Below, piece after piece: positions 59,604 to 64,000 of a DNA stretch of 64,000 nt. Position numbers and translations under genes: made by a program. How positions within the stretch are numbered: position 1 is the stretch's first letter; the number at the start of each line of letters is the position of its first letter. The notes beneath the pieces were generated by a model, which was not told where the DNA came from, made no database searches, and was given only the letters and a program-made list of their open reading frames with translations. Source of the stretch: an uncultured Lachnospiraceae bacterium (GTDB lineage Bacteria; Bacillota; Clostridia; Lachnospirales; Lachnospiraceae); contig CACYKH010000003.1 in the NCBI GenBank assembly GCA_902774915.1, positions 124,001-188,000 of the forward strand, in the 5' to 3' direction.

Positions 59604-61391
59604 TTAAATCCTTTCGGATACAAGTTTAAAGTAATCCTTAGCATATCTATACTGTCTCAGTGAATATTCACCGAAGTCTACACCCAGGCCTCTCTTATAT
59701 TCACACCAGTTGCTCCACAGAAGACCGCACATTGAAATGTATGCATAAATCCTTGTTCTTATGGACTCATCTGTTTTCTTGCCACCAACAGCAAAGTATG
59801 TATCTATCAGATTATCAACCTGTTCCCTGTCATAAAGTGAATAGATAGAGAACATAGCCAGGTCAACATATCTATCCTGCATTCCTGCATATTCCCAATC
59901 GATAAGCTGAATGCTTGTCTCTTCTCCATCCTTCTCGATTATCATAAAGTTATCTGGAACAGCATCGATATGAGTAAGTGTCATTTCAATCTTCTGTCCA
60001 TCAATGTAATCACGCAGGGAAAGAACATTTTTCTTTGTCTCTTCATAATCGCGATAAACTGAAGCAGCTCCGTTCCAGAGTGATTCGTAATACTCAATAT
60101 GAGCAAAGATATCAAATGTATGCTTAACGCTGAGCTTCATATCATGGAAGCCTCTCAGCTTCTTCATACACATTTCAAGGTCCCTTTGATCTGTTGGATC
60201 GCAGTTTCTTGAATTGTTGATGAAACGAGTTATCTTGTATCCATTCTTAGGATTAAGATAAATGTTATCGTCGCAAACACCTTTTCCTTCAATAGCGCTG
60301 TATACATCAGCTTCCATATCTCTATCAATCAGCTGACTTGTACCCTCGCCAGGAATTCTCATTATATATTTTTCATTCTTACAGCTGAAAAGGAATGAAC
60401 GGTTTGTCATACCCTTTTTAAGAACTGTGATATTCTTTATCTCTGACTTATCAACTCCCAGAACCTCTGCCGCAACACTTATGGTATCGTTCTCAAGGTT
60501 TCTGCTTTCAGAATCAAGTTCTCTAAGCTGTTCGTATGTATTTACCTCAGTAGTTTTATTATGAGGAACAACCTTTGCACTCAGGAACATTCTGTCCTTC
60601 TTAAAAGCTGCATCCTCCCAGAATCTTTCGTCATAAAGAGGATTCTTATCCATCTCTACAAGCTTTTCACTAAGAGCCTCGGCATCCTCTCCACATACGT
60701 AGGAAATACCGATCATTCTGTTACCAATCTTGTCGCTATCATCTCTCTTGCTCTCATCTATAACGCGAACAAGCTCAGCTTTACGGTTTACTCTTATCCA
60801 GCTGTCCTCATCCAGGATGTCGCTTACCATGTACCAGGAATAAGCTTCAGATTTTGCAAATGGATTTTCCTCACTCCAGATGTCACAAGGAACAATGTAT
60901 GTGTTATTAATCTTTCCAGCAGCAAGTGCCAGTGAGTGAAGATTATTCTTTGTAGCGTAATCATTGTTGTAGATCATCTTCACATCATATTTATCAACCA
61001 AATAGTCATAAGCTTCCATCATGAAACCAACAACCATTGTGATGTCCTTAATGCCAACTTCATGAAGATGCTCAATTGTTCTCTCAACAAGTGGAACACC
61101 ATCAACAGTAAGCATACCCTTTGGTGTCTCTGTATTGATAGGAACCATTCTCATGCCGTAGCCTGCCGCAAGAATGATTGCATTCTTTGGACTTGAGGCT
61201 TTGATGAAATCCTTCGCCTTTTTTGTAAGTGCCATAGAATCATCTAGCATTTTTTCCTGTATTAATATATTTATGGATTTGTTTACTGAACCTATGGAAT
61301 AACCCGACTGGTCCATAAGTGTACGTTGATTTGTATAACCGAACTGAGATAGTGTAAGTAGAATATCCTTATCGATTATAGATAGTTTCAT
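59604..61391 (-). CDS. Winged-helix / cytidylyltransferase / choline kinase triple fusion (LicC-LicA type)
   Basis: A 595-residue protein with three parts. Residues 1-65 look like a winged-helix DNA-binding domain (DKDILLTLSQFGYTNQRTLM then SIGSVNKSINILI as recognition helix). Residues 69-295 are a nucleotidyltransferase with ILAAGYGMRMVPINTETPKG (Lys91) and NDYATKNNLHSL. Residues 303-595 are a choline/ethanolamine kinase: THIDAVPDN (His474, Asp476, Asn481) and IDWEYAG (Asp498, Glu500). It would phosphorylate choline and convert it to CDP-choline, and the DNA-binding part may regulate its own operon. ATG 61391 follows AGAGGCGAG; an upstream codon at 61454 lies in the leader hairpin. The promoter and operator-like site lie at 61486-61547. 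No frameshift marks the joins. Confidence 0.87.
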   Translation of the reverse strand: MKLSIIDKDILLTLSQFGYTNQRTLMDQSGYSIGSVNKSINILIQEKMLDDSMALTKKAKDFIKASSPKNAIILAAGYGMRMVPINTETPKGMLTVDGVPLVERTIEHLHEVGIKDITMVVGFMMEAYDYLVDKYDVKMIYNNDYATKNNLHSLALAAGKINNTYIVPCDIWSEENPFAKSEAYSWYMVSDILDEDSWIRVNRKAELVRVIDESKRDDSDKIGNRMIGISYVCGEDAEALSEKLVEMDKNPLYDERFWEDAAFKKDRMFLSAKVVPHNKTTEVNTYEQLRELDSESRNLENDTISVAAEVLGVDKSEIKNITVLKKGMTNRSFLFSCKNEKYIMRIPGEGTSQLIDRDMEADVYSAIEGKGVCDDNIYLNPKNGYKITRFINNSRNCDPTDQRDLEMCMKKLRGFHDMKLSVKHTFDIFAHIEYYESLWNGAASVYRDYEETKKNVLSLRDYIDGQKIEMTLTHIDAVPDNFMIIEKDGEETSIQLIDWEYAGMQDRYVDLAMFSIYSLYDREQVDNLIDTYFAVGGKKTDESIRTRIYAYISMCGLLWSNWCEYKRGLGVDFGEYSLRQYRYAKDYFKLVSERI

Positions 61392-61437
61392 ATTTACTCG
61401 CCTCTCTAGAAATACGTTAAATGTTTCACAAAAGAAA

Positions 61438-61488
61438 AATCCGTTCTTGTTCACGAAAAATATTTTTCTCGCAACTCAAGAACGGATT
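61438..61488 (-). terminator. Leader hairpin of the lic operon / terminator for read-through from rubredoxin
   Basis: Perfect 12-base arms AATCCGTTCTTG (61438-61449) and CAAGAACGGATT (61477-61488) enclose a 27-base loop that holds the palindrome GAAAAATATTTTTC. On the minus strand the 3' arm continues TTTCTTTTG, a terminator-like tail. The 5' arm overlaps the -10 box of the lic promoter, so transcripts starting near 61480 lack most of it. Confidence 0.65.
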
Positions 61489-61514
61489 ATACTCTTATGT
61501 TTTGTTCATGTCAA
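61486..61514 (-). promoter_or_regulatory. Consensus promoter of the lic operon
   Basis: On the minus strand TTGACA (61509-61514), exactly 17 bases, TATAAT (61486-61491): a full sigma-A consensus. Start would be near 61480, about 90 bases before the ATG. Strong promoters of this kind often need a repressor; a palindrome lies 15 bases upstream. Confidence 0.85.
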
Positions 61515-61529
61515 TATTAAATTTCATTT

Positions 61530-61547
61530 TTCGTGAAAGTTCACGAA
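61530..61547. promoter_or_regulatory. Operator-like palindrome upstream of the lic promoter
   Basis: TTCGTGAA (61530-61537) and TTCACGAA (61540-61547), a perfect 8-base inverted repeat with a 2-base spacer. The half-site TTCACGAA recurs at 61450-61457 and as TTCACAAA at 61425-61432 in the leader. This spacing pattern suits a dimeric winged-helix regulator. Confidence 0.55.
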
Positions 61548-61556
61548 CAAGGTAAA

Positions 61557-61715
61557 TTATGAAACCTTTTCAAACATGTCTTTACTAAGACCACAAACTG
61601 GGCATACCCAATCATCTGGGATATCCTCGAATGCTGTTCCAGGAGCGATACCGCTATCTGGATCTCCAACCTCTGGGTCATAAACATAGCCACATGGGCA
61701 AGCATATTTATCCAT
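61557..61715 (-). CDS. Rubredoxin
   Basis: A 52-residue rubredoxin, an iron-only electron carrier often used for oxygen or peroxide detoxification in anaerobes. The centre [21 protein letters not shown] is canonical. The first knuckle reads CPCGY, that is C-x-C (Cys6, Cys8), rather than the normal C-x-x-C; the second is C-x-x-C. ATG 61715 follows AGGAGG. It lies between clpB and the lic promoter, with its stop only 10 bases from the operator-like palindrome. Confidence 0.92.
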   Translation of the reverse strand: MDKYACPCGYVYDPEVGDPDSGIAPGTAFEDIPDDWVCPVCGLSKDMFEKVS

Positions 61716-61787
61716 ATTTAACTACCTCCTCTGATATGTATACATGATATACAAATTGCTCCATTGCTGAAGCAATTCTCATAACTT

Positions 61788-61817
61788 ATTTTACAATTTT
61801 ATTGAGGAGGGTGTCAA
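61788..61817 (-). promoter_or_regulatory. Promoter of the rubredoxin gene
   Basis: TTGACA (61812-61817) and TAAAAT (61788-61793) on the minus strand, 18 bases apart, directly after the clpB stop codon. A short palindrome ATTGCTGAAGCAAT lies in the leader. No terminator separates it from clpB. Confidence 0.6.
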
Positions 61818-64000
61818 TCAGTCTTTGCGGCAAATCAGGCTTCCACCATCCACATCAATTAGTACATTATCGCCAACCGCAAGCGTGTTGCTAAGTATAG
61901 CTCTGGCAACAAGTGTTTCAACATTCTTCTGAAGGAATCTCTTAAGTGGTCTTGCACCATAAACCGGGTCATAACCTCTGTCGATAACGAAGTCTCTTGC
62001 AGCATCTGTAAGGCTTATGCTTATCTCCTTCTCTGCCACACGTGAATTCAGATCCTTCATAAGCAGATCAACTATTCCAGAAATATTTTCCTTAGTAAGC
62101 GGCTTGAACATAATAATCTCATCAAGTCTGTTCAGGAACTCTGGACGGAAATGCATTCTAAGCATTTCTGTAACCTGCTTCTCAGCATCCTCTTTAATGT
62201 TACCGTCATCATCTATTCCTTCCAGCAGGAATTCAGAACCGATATTAGATGTCATTATAAGGATAGTATTCTTAAAATCGACTACATTTCCCTTGGAATC
62301 AGTAATACGTCCGTCATCCAGAATCTGAAGCATTATATTGAATACATCCGGATGTGCCTTCTCAACCTCATCGAAAAGAACTACCGAATAAGGACTTCTT
62401 CTTACAGCATCTGTAAGCTGACCGCCCTCATCATATCCAACATATCCAGGAGGCGCTCCAATAAGTCTGGAAACACTATGCTTCTCCATATATTCACTCA
62501 TATCAATACGGATGATATTTGCCTCATTATCAAACAGGGCTTCAGCAAGTGTTTTTGCAAGCTCAGTTTTACCAACACCTGTAGGTCCAAGGAAAAGGAA
62601 GGAACCAATAGGTTTTGTAGGATCCTTAATTCCTGCCTTTGATCTTATGATAGCCTCACTTACCAGTGAAACAGCCGTATCCTGACCAACTACTCTCTTA
62701 TGAAGCTCATCTGCAAGATGAAGAGTTTTATTTCTCTCTGATTCAGAAAGCTTTGATACAGGAATACCAGTCCACTTGGAAATGATCTTTGCTATTTCTT
62801 CATCTGTAACATTCTCGTGAAGAAGCTGTCTTTCCTTTACAACTGAGGAATTCTCAAGAGTCTCAAGTTCTTTCTCCAGTTCAGGGATCTTACCATATTG
62901 CAGCTCTGCAGCCTTATCATAATTACCCTTTCTCTGAGCAATCTCAAGGTCATCCTTTGCATTTTCAATCTCTTCTCTGAGAGTTCTGACACGCTCAACC
63001 TCAGCCTTCTCATTCTCCCAGGTAGCTTTCATGCTATTGGCTTTATCCTTAAGCTCAGCCAGTTCAACCTCTATGCTGGCCAGTCTTTCCTGAGAAAGCC
63101 TGTCATCTTCATTCTTAAGAGCTGTAACTTCAATCTCCAGCTGCATAATCTTACGCTCAATCTCGTCCACCTCAGCAGGCATGGAATTAAGCTCAGTCTT
63201 TATCATGGCGCAGGCCTCATCCACAAGGTCGATAGCCTTATCCGGCAGGAAACGGTCCGTGATATATCTGTTAGAAAGTGTGGCCGCAGCGACAAGCGCA
63301 TTATCACTTATCTTAACTCCGTGGAATACCTCGTATCTGTTCTTAATACCTCTAAGAATGGAAATGGTATCTTCAACGGTAGGTTCGTTTACAAGCACCG
63401 GCTGGAACCTTCTCTCAAGTGCCTTATCCTTCTCAATGTATTTACGATATTCATCAACTGTTGTAGCACCTATACAATGGAGCTCTCCTCTGGCAAGCAT
63501 TGGCTTTAGCATATTTCCAGCATCCAGAGAACCATCTGTTTTTCCGGCGCCAACGATTGTATGAAGCTCATCAATAAAGAGGATGATCTGTCCATCCGAC
63601 TTTTTAACCTCATCAAGAACAGTTTTAAGTCTTTCCTCAAACTCACCACGATACTTGGCACCTGCAATAAGTGAACCCATATCAAGAGCAAAGATTTCCT
63701 TATCAATAAGAGAATCAGGTACATCGCCCTTAACTATTCTCTGAGCCAGGCCCTCGATAGCTGCAGTTTTACCAACACCAGGGTCACCGATAAGAACAGG
63801 ATTGTTCTTTGTCTTACGAGAAAGAATTCGAACAATGTTTCTTATCTCCGCATCACGACCGATGACTGGATCCAGCTTCTGCTCACGAGCTCTCTGCACC
63901 AGGTTATAACCAAACTTCTCCAGTGCATCATAGGTATCCTCAGGATTATCGGACTCAACCTTCTTGCTTCCTCTTACCTCAGCAAGAGTCTTCATAAAAT
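61818..64000 (-). CDS. clpB: ATP-dependent chaperone ClpB (N-terminus cut by window edge)
   Basis: A ClpB/Hsp104 disaggregase lacking roughly its first 135-150 residues, which lie beyond the window. The visible part opens at the linker before AAA-1 ([26 protein letters not shown]). Walker A1 is [15 protein letters not shown], Walker B1 [14 protein letters not shown]; the coiled-coil middle domain spans about 255-385 of the visible part; Walker A2 is [20 protein letters not shown], Walker B2 [14 protein letters not shown]. The reading frame stays open to the window edge, so the methionine at 63995 is internal. With DnaK it rescues aggregated proteins. No CtsR/CIRCE site can be checked here. 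Confidence 0.95.
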   Translation of the reverse strand, partial: FMKTLAEVRGSKKVESDNPEDTYDALEKFGYNLVQRAREQKLDPVIGRDAEIRNIVRILSRKTKNNPVLIGDPGVGKTAAIEGLAQRIVKGDVPDSLIDKEIFALDMGSLIAGAKYRGEFEERLKTVLDEVKKSDGQIILFIDELHTIVGAGKTDGSLDAGNMLKPMLARGELHCIGATTVDEYRKYIEKDKALERRFQPVLVNEPTVEDTISILRGIKNRYEVFHGVKISDNALVAAATLSNRYITDRFLPDKAIDLVDEACAMIKTELNSMPAEVDEIERKIMQLEIEVTALKNEDDRLSQERLASIEVELAELKDKANSMKATWENEKAEVERVRTLREEIENAKDDLEIAQRKGNYDKAAELQYGKIPELEKELETLENSSVVKERQLLHENVTDEEIAKIISKWTGIPVSKLSESERNKTLHLADELHKRVVGQDTAVSLVSEAIIRSKAGIKDPTKPIGSFLFLGPTGVGKTELAKTLAEALFDNEANIIRIDMSEYMEKHSVSRLIGAPPGYVGYDEGGQLTDAVRRSPYSVVLFDEVEKAHPDVFNIMLQILDDGRITDSKGNVVDFKNTILIMTSNIGSEFLLEGIDDDGNIKEDAEKQVTEMLRMHFRPEFLNRLDEIIMFKPLTKENISGIVDLLMKDLNSRVAEKEISISLTDAARDFVIDRGYDPVYGARPLKRFLQKNVETLVARAILSNTLAVGDNVLIDVDGGSLICRKD

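Noticed and set aside
58863-61391. Aminoethylphosphonate (PntC-type) pathway
   Set aside because: The nucleotidyltransferase fold would fit, but there is no phosphoenolpyruvate mutase, decarboxylase or transaminase nearby, whereas choline kinase, LicD and a BCCT carrier are present.
61733-61787. ATTGCTGAAGCAAT palindrome as the clpB terminator
   Set aside because: The stem is 6 bases with a 2-base loop, no T run follows, and it lies downstream of a good promoter; it is part of the rubredoxin leader.

Overview
The window is a 64-kb stretch of chromosome in which every recognisable gene lies on the minus strand. It reads as a Gram-positive Clostridia genome, most likely a butyrate-producing member of the Lachnospiraceae. 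The signs are PolC-type DNA polymerase III, RNase J, IreB, a PASTA kinase/phosphatase pair, a YicC/Gmk/RpoZ/PriA gene string ordered as in Bacillus, a DXP isoprenoid pathway, a But-like CoA-transferase, and AT-rich DNA with GGAGG ribosome sites. Genus and species cannot be fixed from sequence alone. No tRNA, rRNA, CRISPR array, transposase or phage gene was seen, and no gene-free gap exceeds 300 bases.

Layout, in order of increasing coordinate (transcription runs right to left). 1-876: start of a PilB/GspE-type ATPase, cut by the window edge. 995-6186: tRNA-modification and RNA-processing operon (ireB, ruvX, RNase J, ylbF, a short MltG-like protein, trmR, U32 protein) behind a good promoter. 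6296-11520: surface-glycopolymer genes (flippase, TagF-like transferase, and an unusual YidC-like/sulfatase-like fusion) ending in a terminator. 11563-25083: HAD phosphatase, polC, ispG, rseP, an unknown membrane protein, dxr, cdsA, uppS, frr, pyrH and a bactofilin; this is the widespread pyrH-frr-uppS-cdsA-dxr-rseP-polC cluster. 25316-41531: the yicC-gmk-rpoZ-(murE)-priA-def-fmt-rsmB-rlmN-prpC-prkC-rsgA-rpe-thiN string followed by a sodium:solute symporter. 41629-54657: mixed housekeeping (CoA-transferase, EAL-domain protein, RqcH, glycogen synthase, cytidylate-kinase-like protein, YebC, CBS protein, alanine racemase, NAD(P)HX repair, secreted C39-like peptidase). 54687-61391: phenylacetate-CoA ligase, then a phosphocholine (lic-type) module: LicD, BCCT transporter, stand-alone LicC-like cytidylyltransferase, and a winged-helix/cytidylyltransferase/choline-kinase triple fusion. 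61557-64000: rubredoxin and the C-terminal 85% or so of ClpB.

How the genes fit together: most of the window is growth machinery (replication, translation quality control, envelope lipid carrier and peptidoglycan precursors, Ser/Thr signalling). The accessory interest is in two envelope-decoration modules. The lic module would import choline, phosphorylate it, activate it with CTP and transfer phosphocholine to a surface glycan. The flippase/TagF-like/YidC-sulfatase module would build or decorate a polyol-phosphate-type polymer. The lic module has the best promoter in the window (TTGACA, 17 bases, TATAAT), a palindromic operator-like site, and a hairpin whose 5' arm overlaps the -10 box. A second theme is a pair of short palindromic intergenic repeats (33015-33096 and 40596-40630), one carrying a structured insert.
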